Notes: generated by a model not told the origin, from the sequence alone. A stretch of 64,000 nucleotides of DNA from Streptomyces sp. R44 (GCF_041053105.1 NZ_CP163444.1:1736001-1800000), one strand, 5' to 3'; positions 25,518-39,884 are shown, counted from the stretch's first letter. Numbers and translations are program-made.

Positions 25518-26117
25518 ATGGGAAAAACGTATGAACATATCGACGGGCGGCTTCGGGCCTTCATCGAGGAGCAGCCGGTGTTCTTCACCGCGACCGCTCC
25601 CCTCGCCGGCGACGGTCACGTCAACCTCTCCCCCAAGGGCCGCAGGGGCACGCTCGTCGTGCTCGACGAACTGACCCTCGCCTACGTCGACTTCGGCGGC
25701 AGCAGCGCCGAGACGATCGCGCATCTGCGGGAGCCGGGGAACGGGCGGATCACCCTCATGTGGACCGCGTTCTCGGGGCCGCCGACCGTCGTGCGGGTGC
25801 ACGGGACCGGCGAGGCCGTGCTGCGCGACGATCCCCGGTGGGGCGAGCTGTTCGCGCGGTTCCCGGCCGAGGCCGTCGAGGGGCAGGGCAGCGCGCGGGC
25901 GATCGTCCTGGTGCACGCGCGGCGGGTCAGCGACGCCTGCGGTTTCGCCGTCCCGCTGATGGAGTACCAGGAGGACCGGGCGCTGCACGCCGAGTACTTC
26001 AATCGGAAGACGGACGAGGAGTTCAACGCGTACTGCGAGCGGAAGGACCACATCGCCAGCAGCCTCGACGGGCTGCCCGCGCTGCCGCTCCCGCTGCCGC
26101 CGCTGCCCGCGGAATAG
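25518..26117 (+). CDS. Pyridoxamine 5'-phosphate oxidase-fold protein
   Basis: A 199-residue split-barrel flavin/F420-type protein. Typical segments are FIEEQPVFFTATAPLAGDGHVNLSPKG, LTLAYVDFGGSSAETIAHLREPGNGRITLMW and AIVLVHARRVSDACGFAVP. This group binds FMN or F420 and carries out unknown redox or stress functions. It is a member of the PNPOx-like group rather than true PdxH. GAGGGGGAG before the ATG sets the start. It follows the HEAT-like gene by 40 bp on the same strand and could share its transcript. Confidence 0.85.
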   Translation: MGKTYEHIDGRLRAFIEEQPVFFTATAPLAGDGHVNLSPKGRRGTLVVLDELTLAYVDFGGSSAETIAHLREPGNGRITLMWTAFSGPPTVVRVHGTGEAVLRDDPRWGELFARFPAEAVEGQGSARAIVLVHARRVSDACGFAVPLMEYQEDRALHAEYFNRKTDEEFNAYCERKDHIASSLDGLPALPLPLPPLPAE

Positions 26118-26174
26118 GCCGAACGGCCCCCGTACGAGGGGCGGGGAGTCCCGTGCGGTCCTAGCGTCTCGGCC

Positions 26175-26867
26175 ATGCGTACTCTGCTCGTCCTCGGCGC
26201 CGCCCTGCTCTCCCTCGGCTCCGCGCCCGCACCCGCGCGCGTACCGCTGCCCGAGCGGATGGCCGACACCGGCGGGGGCTCCCAGCTGATCACGGCCGAG
26301 GCGTCGGACACGGACTCCACCACGGGCACGCTGACCTGGTGGGACCGGCGCGGCGGGCGGTGGGTCGTGGCGGGCTCGGCGCCGGCCCGCTTCGGGGCGA
26401 GCGGGCTCGCCGAGGGCGGATCGCGTCGCCAGGGCACGAACACCACGCCCACGGGGCTCTACCGGCTGCCCTACGCCTTCGGGGTGCGGGCGCGGCCCGC
26501 CGGGACCCGCTTCCCGTACGCCCGGGTCACCGATCGTTCCTGGTGGTGCCAGGACAACGCCTCCCGCGCGTACAACCGCTGGGTCGAGGGGCTGCCCCGC
26601 GACTGCCGGGCGGAGGAGGCCGAGCATCTCGCCTCGTACGGCACCCCGTACGCGTACGCGCTCGTCATCGGCTTCAACTACGAGCGTCCGGTACGCGGGC
26701 GCGGGGCCGGGATCTTCCTGCACGTCAACGGGCGCGGGGCGACCGCCGGTTGCGTATCCGTGCCGGCCGACGCGATGCGCGCGGTCCTCGCCTGGGCGGA
26801 TCCCGCGCGCCGACCGCACATCGCCGTCGGAACGCGGGGCGGTCCGACGGCGATCACACGGTACTGA
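26175..26867 (+). CDS. Secreted L,D-transpeptidase-like (YkuD-fold) protein
   Basis: A 230-residue protein with an N-terminal signal peptide (MRTLLVLGAALLSLGSAPAPA). The mid and C-terminal part resembles the L,D-transpeptidase catalytic domain: the segment TGLYRLPYAFG, a conserved WWCQDN, and the active-site-like region FLHVNGRGATAGCVSV, with His about 189 and Cys about 199. The usual S-H/x-G-C is here T-A-G-C. In the known family the cysteine forms 3-3 peptidoglycan cross-links, but some actinobacterial secreted members have no proven activity. TAGCGT lies 7 nt before the ATG (probable leaderless start). Confidence 0.75.
   Translation: MRTLLVLGAALLSLGSAPAPARVPLPERMADTGGGSQLITAEASDTDSTTGTLTWWDRRGGRWVVAGSAPARFGASGLAEGGSRRQGTNTTPTGLYRLPYAFGVRARPAGTRFPYARVTDRSWWCQDNASRAYNRWVEGLPRDCRAEEAEHLASYGTPYAYALVIGFNYERPVRGRGAGIFLHVNGRGATAGCVSVPADAMRAVLAWADPARRPHIAVGTRGGPTAITRY
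26821..26853 (-). terminator. Hairpin downstream of argR, inside the convergent gene
   Basis: An 11-bp stem TCGCCGTCGGA/TCCGACGGCGA (26821-26831, 26843-26853). It begins 25 nt past the argR stop codon but lies within the 3' coding end of the L,D-transpeptidase-like gene, so one sequence would serve both purposes. Confidence 0.5.
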
Positions 26868-26878
26868 GTCCCAGGGGG

Positions 26879-27409
26879 TTACTTCTGGGCCAGCTTCAGG
26901 AGGTGGTCGGCGAGCGCCTGACCGCCGACCGGGTCGCGGCTGATGAGCAGCAGCGTGTCGTCACCCGCGATGGTGCCGAGGATGGCGTGGAGTTCGGCCT
27001 GGTCGATGGCCGAAGCGAGGAACTGGGCGGCGCCCGGCGGGGTCCGCAGCACCACCAGGTTGGCGGAGGCCTCGGCGGAGATCAGCAGTTCGCCGGAGAG
27101 GCGCCGCATGCGCTCCTCCTTCGCGGACTCGCCGAGCGGCGCCTGCGGGGTGCGGAAGCCGCCCTCGCTGGGCACGGCGTAGATCAGCTCGCCGCCGGTG
27201 TTGCGGATCTTCACCGCGCCGAGCTCGTCGAGGTCGCGGCTGAGCGTCGCCTGGGTGACGCTCAGCCCGTCGTCCGCGAGCAGCTTGGCGAGCTGGCTCT
27301 GCGAGCGCACCGGCTGCCGGTTGAGGATGTCGACGATCCTGCGGTGGCGTGCGGTGCGGGTCTGCGGAACGGACGGCCCGCCGTGCTCGTATTCCTGCGC
27401 GTCGGTCAT
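26879..27409 (-). CDS. argR: Arginine repressor
   Basis: A 176-residue ArgR. The N-terminal winged HTH ([48 protein letters not shown]) is followed by the C-terminal oligomerisation/arginine-binding domain ([37 protein letters not shown]), with GTIAGDDT as the arginine site. It represses the arg genes when arginine is abundant. It is the last gene of argCJBDR, 7 bp past argD, so it is autoregulated through the ArgR site upstream of argC. Confidence 0.96.
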   Translation of the reverse strand: MTDAQEYEHGGPSVPQTRTARHRRIVDILNRQPVRSQSQLAKLLADDGLSVTQATLSRDLDELGAVKIRNTGGELIYAVPSEGGFRTPQAPLGESAKEERMRRLSGELLISAEASANLVVLRTPPGAAQFLASAIDQAELHAILGTIAGDDTLLLISRDPVGGQALADHLLKLAQK

Positions 27410-27416
27410 CGTCGTC

Positions 27417-28613
27417 TCATTCTCCGGTTCGTCCTTGCCCGTTCGCCTCGTCCAGGACTCCGGGCAGCGCCTGGAGGAAGGCGTCCGCCTCGGCGTCGGT
27501 GAGGACCAGCGGAGGCATGATCCGTACGACGTCGGGGGCGGGCGCGTTCACCAGAAGGCCGGCGTCCTGGGCCGCCTGCTGCACCTGGGATGCGAGGGGC
27601 CCGGTGAGCACGATACCCAGCAGAAGGCCCGCACCACGGACGTGGGAGACCAGCGGGTGGCCCAGACCCTCGATTCCCTGGCGCAGCCGCTCCCCGACCG
27701 CCTTCACGTGGTCGAGGGCCGCGTCGGTGGCGAGGGTGTCCAGGACGGCGAGTCCGGCGGCGCAGGCGACCGGGTTGCCGCCGAAGGTGGTGCCGTGGTG
27801 GCCGGGCGCGAAGAGCTCCGCCGCCTCGCCGAAGGCGACGGTCGCGCCGAGCGGGAGGCCGCCGCCGAGGCCCTTGGCGAGGGTCACGACGTCGGGTTCG
27901 ACGCCCTCGTGGGCCTGGTGCTCGAACCAGTGGCCGCAGCGGCCGATGCCGGTCTGCACCTCGTCGAGGACGAGGAGGGTGCCGGTGGCGCGGGTGATCT
28001 CCCGGGCCGCCTTCAGGTAGCCGGCGGGCGGGACGACGACGCCGTTCTCGCCCTGGATGGGCTCGATGATGACGAAGGCGGTGTCCTCGGTGACCGCGGC
28101 CCGCAGCGCCTCCACGTCCCCGTAGGGCACGTGGGTGACGTCGCCGGGGAGCGGCAGGAACGGGGTCTGCTTGCCGGGCTGTCCGGTGAGCGCGAGGGAG
28201 CCCATGGTCCGGCCGTGGAAGCCACCGTCGGTGGCGACCATGTGGGAGCGGCCGGTGAGCCGGCCGATCTTGAACGCGGCCTCGTTGGCCTCGGCGCCGG
28301 AGTTGCAGAAGAAGACCTTGCCGGGGCGTCCGAAGAGGTTCAGGAGCCGCTCGGCGAGGGCGACGGGCGGTTCGGCGACGAAGAGGTTGGAGACGTGGCC
28401 GAGGGACGCGATCTGCTGCGACACGGCCTCGACGATCGCCGGGTGGGCGTGGCCGAGGGCGTTGACGGCGATGCCGCCGACGAAGTCCAGGTACTGCTTG
28501 CCGTCGGCGTCCCAGACCCTGGCGCCCTCACCGCGGACGAGCGGCAGCCGGGGGGTGCCGTAGTTGTTCATGAGCGAGCCCTGCCAGCGCTCGGTCAGCT
28601 CCGTGTTGCTCAT
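27417..28613 (-). CDS. argD: Acetylornithine aminotransferase
   Basis: A 398-residue class-III PLP aminotransferase. It has [18 protein letters not shown], the phosphate-binding [20 protein letters not shown], the cofactor Asp in [12 protein letters not shown], and the Schiff-base lysine in [16 protein letters not shown]. It converts N-acetylglutamate semialdehyde to N-acetylornithine. The start [10 protein letters not shown] overlaps argB by a single base (TGATG). The alternative GTG one codon upstream is less likely. Confidence 0.96.
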   Translation of the reverse strand: MSNTELTERWQGSLMNNYGTPRLPLVRGEGARVWDADGKQYLDFVGGIAVNALGHAHPAIVEAVSQQIASLGHVSNLFVAEPPVALAERLLNLFGRPGKVFFCNSGAEANEAAFKIGRLTGRSHMVATDGGFHGRTMGSLALTGQPGKQTPFLPLPGDVTHVPYGDVEALRAAVTEDTAFVIIEPIQGENGVVVPPAGYLKAAREITRATGTLLVLDEVQTGIGRCGHWFEHQAHEGVEPDVVTLAKGLGGGLPLGATVAFGEAAELFAPGHHGTTFGGNPVACAAGLAVLDTLATDAALDHVKAVGERLRQGIEGLGHPLVSHVRGAGLLLGIVLTGPLASQVQQAAQDAGLLVNAPAPDVVRIMPPLVLTDAEADAFLQALPGVLDEANGQGRTGE

Positions 28614-29517
28614 CACGACTCCCCCGTCTTCCTGTCGGGCACGACCATCGTGCCGATGCCCTCGTCCGTGAAGATCTCCAGCAGGATGGAGTGCGGTACC
28701 CGGCCGTCGATGACGCGGGCCGTGGTGACCCCGTTCCGTACGGCGTGCAGGCAGCCCTCCATCTTGGGGACCATGCCGCTGGAGAGCTCGGGCAGCAGCT
28801 TCTCCAGCTGGCTCGCGGTGAGCCTGCTGATGACCTCGTCGCTGTTCGGCCAGTCCTCGTAGAGGCCCTCGACGTCGGTGAGGACCATCAGGGTCTCGGC
28901 GCCCAGCGCCGCAGCGAGTGCCGCAGCCGCCGTATCAGCATTGACGTTGTAGACATGTCCGTCGTCCTGGGAGCGGGCGATGGAGGAGACGACCGGGATC
29001 CGGCCGTCCTCCAGGAGCGCCTTGATGGCGCCGGTGTCGATGGCGGTGATCTCGCCGACGCGGCCGATGTCGATCGTCTCGCCGTTGATGACCGGCTGGT
29101 GCTTGGTGGCGGTCATGGTGTGGGCGTCCTCGCCGGTGAGGCCGATGGCGAGGGGGCCGTGCTGGTTGAGCAGGCCGACGAGCTCGCGCTGGACCTGGCC
29201 GGCGAGCACCATCCGGACGACGTCCATCGCCTCGGGGGTGGTGACCCGCAGGCCCGCCTTGAACTCGCTGACCAGGCCGGCCTGGTCGAGGGCGGCGTTG
29301 ATCTGGGGGCCGCCGCCGTGCACGACGACCGGCTTGAGGCCGGCGTGGTGCAGGAAGACGATGTCCTGGGCGAAGGCGGCCTTGAGGTCGTCGTCGATCA
29401 TGGCGTTGCCGCCGAACTTGATGACGACGGTCTTGCCGTGGTGGCGGGTGAGCCAGGGCAGTGCCTCGATGAGGATCTGGGCCTTCGGGAGGGCGGTGTG
29501 TTTCCGCGCGGTGTTGG

Positions 29518-29521
<4 letters not shown>
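28613..29521 (-). CDS. argB: Acetylglutamate kinase
   Basis: A 302-residue amino acid kinase. It has [21 protein letters not shown], the substrate motif [18 protein letters not shown] and LTDVEGLY. It phosphorylates N-acetylglutamate, the second step and the usual feedback point of the pathway. It starts in an ATGA overlap with argJ and ends in a TGATG overlap with argD. The N-terminal extension ([24 protein letters not shown]) is typical of arginine-sensitive forms, which suggests feedback inhibition. Confidence 0.96.
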
Positions 29522-32440
<2,919 letters not shown>

Positions 32441-32499
32441 CCCCGCCGTACACCCGTACGCTCCTGCGGGACGCACGGGAGCGGTGAACGGGGGATCTC

Positions 32500-33891
32500 A
32501 TGACGGAACATCACGCGGTGGACGGGCTCGCGAGCAATCCGGCGGCTCCGGCCGACGTCCTGCTGCGGCTCCTCGCGACGCCCGACGGCCACGACTGGAT
32601 CGCGTACCGGCTGTCCTGGCGCGCGTCGCTGCCCGACAGCGTCGCCGAGGCCCTGCTCCACCACCCCGAGCGCCGGGTGCGGGCCCGGCTCGCCGAGAGC
32701 CCGGCGGCCGACCCCGGACTGCGCGCCCGCCTCCTCGACGGCCCGGCGTCGGACGCCATGCTGGTCGCCGTCGGCCCGACCCCGTACCGCACCCGGGTGC
32801 CGCCCCTGCCCGACGCGGCGTACGAGCGGCTGCTGAACCACGAGCGCGAGGTGGTCCGGTACGAGACCCTGGAATCGGCGAGCGTGCCGGAGCACGTGCT
32901 CGTGCCGCTCGCCGGTCACGAGGACCCGCTGTTCCGGCTGGCCGCCTGCCGCCGCGTCTGGAGCGGGCTCACCGACGACACGCGTGCCGCGCTCCTCGCG
33001 GACACGGACCCGGCGGTACGCACGGCCGCGGCTCTGCACGTCATGCACGAGGACGAGGAGCGCACGGCCGAACTCGTCGCGTCGCTCGCGGACGACTGGC
33101 GGCTCGGGGAGGTACTGGAGCGGGGCCGGCTCGGACGGGCCCTGGCCGAACGCCTGCTCGCCGAGGGGACGCGGCTCGCGCAGCTCGCACGGAACCCGGC
33201 CCTTCCCGCCGACCTGGCGGCGCGGCTCGCCGCCCACGAGGACCCCGCCGTGCGGCTCGCGGTCTCCGCCCGCCCCGAGCTGGCGGAGGAGGAGCGGGCC
33301 GCGATCGACTGGGAGGTCGACCCCGAGGACCGGCTCGACACCCTGTGGTGGGTGTGGGACGCGCGCGAGGACCCGGACGTCCTGCGCCGGTGCGCCAGGT
33401 CCGCGCACACCTGGCTGCGGCGCAGCGCCGCGGTCTGCCCCGGGCTGCCCGAGGACTGCGTGGAACTGCTGGCGGGGGACGAGGACTTCGCCGTACGGCT
33501 GCTGCTCGCCGAGCACCACCCGATGGCGCCGCCGGAGCTGCTGCTCGATCTGTATCTGAACGGCACCCACCGGGCCGTCGGTTCCCTGGTCTCCCGGCCG
33601 CGGTTCCCGGCGGCGGGGCTCGCGGCGCGGTTCGCGGACGCGCCGGAGTCCGAGGCCCGCGCGCTGGCCCTGCGCGATCCGGGCGCGACGTCCGCGCTGG
33701 TCGAGCGGTTGAGCCGGGACCCGGCGGCGCGGGTGCGGGAGGCGGCCGCACTCGATCGGCGGCTTCCGGTGGCCCGGCTGGTGGAACTGCTGGACGATCC
33801 GAAGGTGGGCGCGGCCGCGGCCTGCAATCCCGCGCTGCCGGTCACGGAGATGCGGGCACTGCTCGACCGGGCGGGCGTTCCCCGCCTCTGA
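32500..33891 (+). CDS. Leucine-rich-repeat-variant-like helical protein, hypothetical
   Basis: A 463-residue protein made almost entirely of short helical repeats such as LARNPALPADLAARLAAHEDPAVRLAVSARPEL, with the pattern NPA-LP-xxLxxLL-xDxDxxVRxxxA, typical of the leucine-rich repeat variant (LRV) family. There is no signal peptide or membrane segment. It likely serves in protein contact. GGGGG 5 nt before the ATG supports the start. It follows the zinc-ribbon gene by 59 bp and precedes argG. Its mate of similar size (461 residues) lies on the other side of the argCJBDR block. No experimentally known role is known to me. Confidence 0.8.
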   Translation: MTEHHAVDGLASNPAAPADVLLRLLATPDGHDWIAYRLSWRASLPDSVAEALLHHPERRVRARLAESPAADPGLRARLLDGPASDAMLVAVGPTPYRTRVPPLPDAAYERLLNHEREVVRYETLESASVPEHVLVPLAGHEDPLFRLAACRRVWSGLTDDTRAALLADTDPAVRTAAALHVMHEDEERTAELVASLADDWRLGEVLERGRLGRALAERLLAEGTRLAQLARNPALPADLAARLAAHEDPAVRLAVSARPELAEEERAAIDWEVDPEDRLDTLWWVWDAREDPDVLRRCARSAHTWLRRSAAVCPGLPEDCVELLAGDEDFAVRLLLAEHHPMAPPELLLDLYLNGTHRAVGSLVSRPRFPAAGLAARFADAPESEARALALRDPGATSALVERLSRDPAARVREAAALDRRLPVARLVELLDDPKVGAAAACNPALPVTEMRALLDRAGVPRL

Positions 33892-33982
33892 AGGCCGGCG
33901 AGCGGGCCGGGGCCCCTGGGGCCGCCGCGGGCCCCTGCGGGCCGCCCCGAGCCCCTGTGAGCCGCCGCCGGAAAACCCACCC

Positions 33983-35473
<1,491 letters not shown>

Positions 35474-35491
35474 CGCACGGCGCCCCACCCG

Positions 35492-35535
35492 CGGAAAGGC
35501 CGGTTCGACACCTTGGTGTCGGACCGGCCTTTCCG
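35492..35535 (+). terminator. Terminator of argG
   Basis: A 21-bp stem CGGAAAGGCCGGTTCGACACC / GGTGTCGGACCGGCCTTTCCG with one mismatch (35492-35512, 35515-35535) and a 2-nt gap as loop. It begins 19 nt after the argG stop. Confidence 0.85.
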
Positions 35536-35624
35536 CTGACCGGGGGTGCACGGGCGGGGCGCTGTCACATCCGGGCGGGTCCTCTCGTCAACGCGGTGAC
35601 GGAACCGACGAGGAGTGAGGCGCC

Positions 35625-36464
35625 ATGCACGACGACACGTTTCTGACCGCCCTGACCGGGCGGTTCGACGCCCACGAGGAACAGTTGCGGGCCGTCGCCC
35701 TGCGGATCACGGGCTCGCCGGCCGAGGCCGAGGAGGCACTCGCGGCGGCGCGGGCGGGGCTCCGGCAGGACGACGGTGCGACGGTACGCGCGTGGCTCAC
35801 CGCGGCCGTGGGCGAGGCCTGCGTGCGCGGGCTCCAGGAGCGCGGGGCCGAGGGGCGCCGTACCGGGACCGGGAGTTCCGGCGGCGGGGTGCCCGCGTCC
35901 GTGGATGCCGGGGTCGGCTCCCTGTGGCTGGCGCTGCTCGTGATGCTGGAGAGGCTCGGGAGCGAGGAGCGGCTCGCCTATGTCCTGCACGATGTGTTCG
36001 GGCTGCCGGCGGACGAGACCGCGCGGATCGTCGGCGGGTCGCCCGAGGCGGCGGCTCGGCTGGCCCGGCGGGCGCGGGAGCGGATCCGGGGCGGTGGGGC
36101 GGCCCGTACCGAGGGTGAGCAGGGGCGGCAGCGCGCGGTGGTGGACCGGTTCCTCGCGGCCGTACGCGCGCGTGACGTCCCCGCGCTGGTGGCCGTGCTG
36201 GACCCCGAGGTCGTCGCGTACGCCGAGGGCGGCCCCGTGCACGGGGCCGCCGCGGTCGCCGAGAAGGCCGTCGCCTTCGCGCGCAGCACGGACGTGTCCC
36301 GGCCGGCGCTCGTCGACGGGGCCGTCGGCGCGGTCGGGTTCGCCTCCGGCCGGCCGGTCTCGGCGTTCGCCGCCACCCTCCGGCAAGACCGGATCGTCAC
36401 GCTCTCGCTGACCACAGGGGAGGACCGGGTGCGCGGGCTCGACCTGGCCTTTCCCGACTCCTGA
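35625..36464 (+). CDS. ECF-type sigma factor with C-terminal SnoaL-like domain
   Basis: A 279-residue regulator. Region 2 (about 12-75, LTGRFDAHEEQLRAVALRITGSPAEAEEALAAARAGLR) is degenerate. Region 4 (about 105-150) is LVMLERLGSEERLAYVLHDVFGLPADETARIVGGSPEAAARLARRARERI, a clear HTH. A C-terminal NTF2/SnoaL-like domain (about 165-275) follows, with RAVVDRFLAAVRARDVPALVAVLDPEVVAYAEGG. This is the architecture of ECF41/SigJ-type factors in which the extra domain regulates activity instead of a separate anti-sigma. GGAGTGAGG before the ATG sets the start. Its target promoters are unknown. It is monocistronic, between argG and the ABC-F gene. Confidence 0.82.
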   Translation: MHDDTFLTALTGRFDAHEEQLRAVALRITGSPAEAEEALAAARAGLRQDDGATVRAWLTAAVGEACVRGLQERGAEGRRTGTGSSGGGVPASVDAGVGSLWLALLVMLERLGSEERLAYVLHDVFGLPADETARIVGGSPEAAARLARRARERIRGGGAARTEGEQGRQRAVVDRFLAAVRARDVPALVAVLDPEVVAYAEGGPVHGAAAVAEKAVAFARSTDVSRPALVDGAVGAVGFASGRPVSAFAATLRQDRIVTLSLTTGEDRVRGLDLAFPDS

Positions 36465-36523
36465 GGCGCCGACCGGGCGAAATTCCGGTGCGTTCGACGG
36501 GCGGCTCCGTTAGCCTCGACGGC

Positions 36524-36547
36524 ATGTCTACGCCCCGAATCTCCTAG
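36524..36547 (+). CDS. Candidate 7-codon leader ORF of the ABC-F gene (MSTPRIS)
   Basis: ATG TCT ACG CCC CGA ATC TCC TAG, starting 82 nt before the ABC-F ATG. TAGCCT (36511-36516) lies exactly 7 nt before this ATG, so the ORF probably begins at the transcription start (leaderless). A hairpin follows immediately. Antibiotic-resistance ABC-F genes are often controlled by such short ORFs, where a drug-stalled ribosome changes the mRNA fold. A real signal is likely but unproven. Confidence 0.55.
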   Translation: MSTPRIS

Positions 36548-36548
36548 C

Positions 36549-36583
36549 TGAGGACCCGCACTCACGCCACCCGTGTGTCCTCA
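36549..36583 (+). promoter_or_regulatory. Hairpin in the ABC-F leader
   Basis: TGAGGAC (36549-36555) can pair with GTCCTCA (36577-36583), with further pairing inside (CAC..GTG). It starts 1 nt after the leader stop codon. There is no U-run after it, so it could act on translation initiation or by a distal terminator rather than as a classical attenuator. Confidence 0.4.
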
Positions 36584-36605
36584 AGCTTGTTCGGAGCGCA
36601 ATCCC

Positions 36606-38205
36606 ATGATCACCGTTCGTGGTGCCGACGTGCGCGTCGGCGCCCGGCTCCTGCTGTCCGGCGTCTCCTGCCACGTCGCCCCCGGCGACCGCATCGGCCT
36701 GGTCGGCCGCAACGGCGCCGGCAAGACCACCTTCCTCGACACCCTGGCCGGGCTGCGTGCCCCGGCCGCCGGCACCGTCACCCGTACCGGCCCCGTCGGC
36801 CATCTCGCCCAGGACTCCCGGGCCGCCGACCCCTCCGTCACCGTCACCGACCGGATCCTCTCCGCGCGCGGCCTCGACCGGGCGGTCCGGCGGCTCGCGG
36901 AGGCCGCCCGCCGGCTCGGCGAGGCGCCCGACGCGCGGGCGCTCGCCGCGTACGACGCGGCCGAGACCGCCTTCGAGGCGGGCGGCGGGTACGCGGCGGA
37001 GGCCGCCGCCGCCCGGGTCGCGGCCGGCCTCGGCCTGCCCGTCGAGCTCATGGACCGGCCCGTCGGCCGGCTGTCCGGCGGCCAGAAGCGCCGGGTCGAA
37101 CTGGCCCGGATCCTCTTCGCCGGCCACGGGCGGGACGGCACGCTGCTGCTCGACGAGCCGACCAACCACCTGGACGCCGACTCGATCGGCTGGCTGCGCG
37201 GACACCTGGCCGCCCACCGGGGCGGACTCGTGCTGATCAGCCACGACGTGCGGCTCCTGGCCGACACCGTGAACCGGGTCTTCCACCTCGATCCGCAGCG
37301 GGCCGCGCTGGACGTCCACAACACCGGCTGGGACGCGTACCTCGCCCAGCGGGACGCCGACGAGCGGCGCCGGGTGCGCGAGCGCGCCAACGCCGAACGG
37401 AAGGCGGCCGCCCTGCACGCGCAGGCGGACCGCATGAAGTCCCGCGTGGCGACGGCGACGACGGCCCGCAGCATGGCGCGCCGGGCCGACCGGATGCTCG
37501 CCGGCCTCGACCCGGAGCGGCAGGCCGAGCGGGTCGCCCGCATCCGGCTTCCCGAGCCCGCCCCCTGCGGCCGGACACCGCTGGGCGCCGTGTCGCTCAC
37601 CAAGGCGTACGGGGAAAGGCCGGTGCTCGACGGGGTGGACCTCGCCGTCGACCGGGGCGGCCGCCTCGTCGTCCTCGGGCTCAACGGCGCCGGCAAGACC
37701 ACCCTGCTGCGGCTGCTCGCCGGACAGGAGGCCCCCGGACGCCGGACGGGTCGTGCACGGGCACGGGCTGCGGCTCGGCTACTTCGCCCAGGAGCACGAG
37801 ACGCTCGATCCGCGGCGCACGGTCCGGGAGAACCTCGCGGCGGCCGCTCCGCACCTGACGGACGGTGAGGTACGGACGGTGCTCGGCGCCTTCCTGTTCC
37901 GGGGCGACGACGCCGACAAGCCGGCCGGGGTGCTCTCCGGCGGCGAGAAGACACGGCTCGCGCTGGCCGCCCTGGTCCACTCCGGTGCGAACGTGCTGCT
38001 CCTGGACGAGCCCACCAACAACCTGGATCCCGCCTCGCGCGACGAGGTCCTGGCGGCCGTGGGCACGTATCCGGGCGCGATCGTGATGGTCACGCACGAC
38101 GAGGACGCGATCGACGCGCTGTGCCCGGAGCGGGTGCTGCTGCTCCCGGACGCGGACGAGGACCTGTGGGGCGCGGAGTACCGGGAGCTGGTCGCCCTGG
38201 CGTGA
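36606..38205 (+). pseudogene. ABC-F family ATPase, interrupted by a 1-nt frameshift
   Basis: The 5' part (36606 to about 37735) begins MITVRGADVRV and holds Walker A GRNGAGKTT, signature LSGGQKRRVELARIL, Walker B LLLDEPTNHLD, the arm/linker region and the second Walker A GLNGAGKTTLL. The frame then drifts into nonsense (GRRTGRARARAAARLL) to a stop at 37868. The +1 frame from about 37740 continues the family correctly: RLGYFAQEHETLDP, signature LSGGEKTRLALAAL, LLLDEPTNNLDP and THD. Removing one base in the run GCCCCCGG (37731-37738) restores a single protein of about 530 residues. ABC-F proteins act on the ribosome E-site, and some give resistance to ribosome drugs. It is called a pseudogene provisionally; a sequencing error is equally likely. 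Confidence 0.8.
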
Positions 38206-38212
38206 GTGCCCG

Positions 38213-38617
38213 TCAGCCGCTCGCGGCGGCGGGGGCTTCCGGGTGCGGCGACGGGCCCGATCGGGCCGCCAGTTCGTCGCGCTGACGCGTGAGGCGGGCG
38301 ATCTCCGCGTCGAGGGCCGCGAGCCGGCGGCTCACGACCGGGGACGCCCGCACGCAGACCCCCTCGGGGACCCGGCGGGAACGGATCGCGTCCACGTCGA
38401 GGAGGGGAAGGCGGTCCACGCACGCGCGTACGTCCTCGATCGTCAGGCCCAGGGCGAGGAGCTCCCGCACGACCCGGACGCGTGCCACGTCGTCCGGACC
38501 GTAGCGCCGCTGGCCGGTGGGGGTGCGGTCCGGTGGCGGGAGGAGGCCCCGCTGTTCGTAGAGGCGCAGGGCCCGGGGTGTGGTCCCCGCCGCTGCCGCC
38601 GCGTCACCGATCCGCAT
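38213..38617 (-). CDS. MerR-family transcriptional regulator
   Basis: A 134-residue regulator. The N-terminal winged HTH MRIGDAAAAAGTTPRALRLYEQRGLLPPPDRTPTGQRRYGPDDVARV is typical. A dimerisation helix follows (LAALDAEIARLTRQRDELAA) and a C-terminal Pro/Ala tail (PHPEAPAAASG). One Cys (about 87, EGVCVRASP) is present and no obvious metal site. It is 145 bp downstream of the MDR oxidoreductase gene on the same strand. The promoter of that gene has a MerR-type palindrome with a long spacer, so it probably controls it. It ends 7 bp from the convergent ABC-F gene. Confidence 0.88.
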   Translation of the reverse strand: MRIGDAAAAAGTTPRALRLYEQRGLLPPPDRTPTGQRRYGPDDVARVRVVRELLALGLTIEDVRACVDRLPLLDVDAIRSRRVPEGVCVRASPVVSRRLAALDAEIARLTRQRDELAARSGPSPHPEAPAAASG

Positions 38618-38694
38618 GCCGTCCGCCCTTCGTCGCGTGACGCCCGGCGCCGAGGGCCGTGACCGTCGCCGTCACAGTCCCCTTCGACGTCGCA

Positions 38695-39781
<1,087 letters not shown>

Positions 39782-39818
39782 GGGGGCGCTCCAGGAGGAG
39801 GTCGGTCGGGTCGGCGGG

Positions 39819-39850
39819 ACCGTAAACCCTGACCCGCGCGTCAGGGTCAA
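39819..39850 (-). promoter_or_regulatory. MerR-type promoter and operator of the oxidoreductase gene
   Basis: On the minus strand TTGACC (39850-39845) and TACGGT (39824-39819) are -35 and -10 elements with a 20-bp spacer. The perfect palindrome ACCCTGAC-CCGCGC-GTCAGGGT (39826-39847) fills it. Long spacers with such a palindrome are the signature of MerR-activated promoters. Confidence 0.75.
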
Positions 39851-39884
39851 GTCCGTGGTGGCTTCGCCCGGGGCGCCCCGTCGG

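Noticed and set aside
32500..33891. Pseudogene or frameshift in the LRV-like protein
   Set aside because: The frame is continuous with steady repeat periodicity and good codon bias.
37753..38205. A separate ATPase gene starting at 37753
   Set aside because: It holds only the second nucleotide-binding half of the ABC-F protein and continues the upstream frame; a frameshift explains it better.
36606..38205. Programmed ribosomal frameshift in the ABC-F gene
   Set aside because: No clear slippery heptamer or downstream pseudoknot; other ABC-F proteins need no shift. Kept only as a minor possibility.
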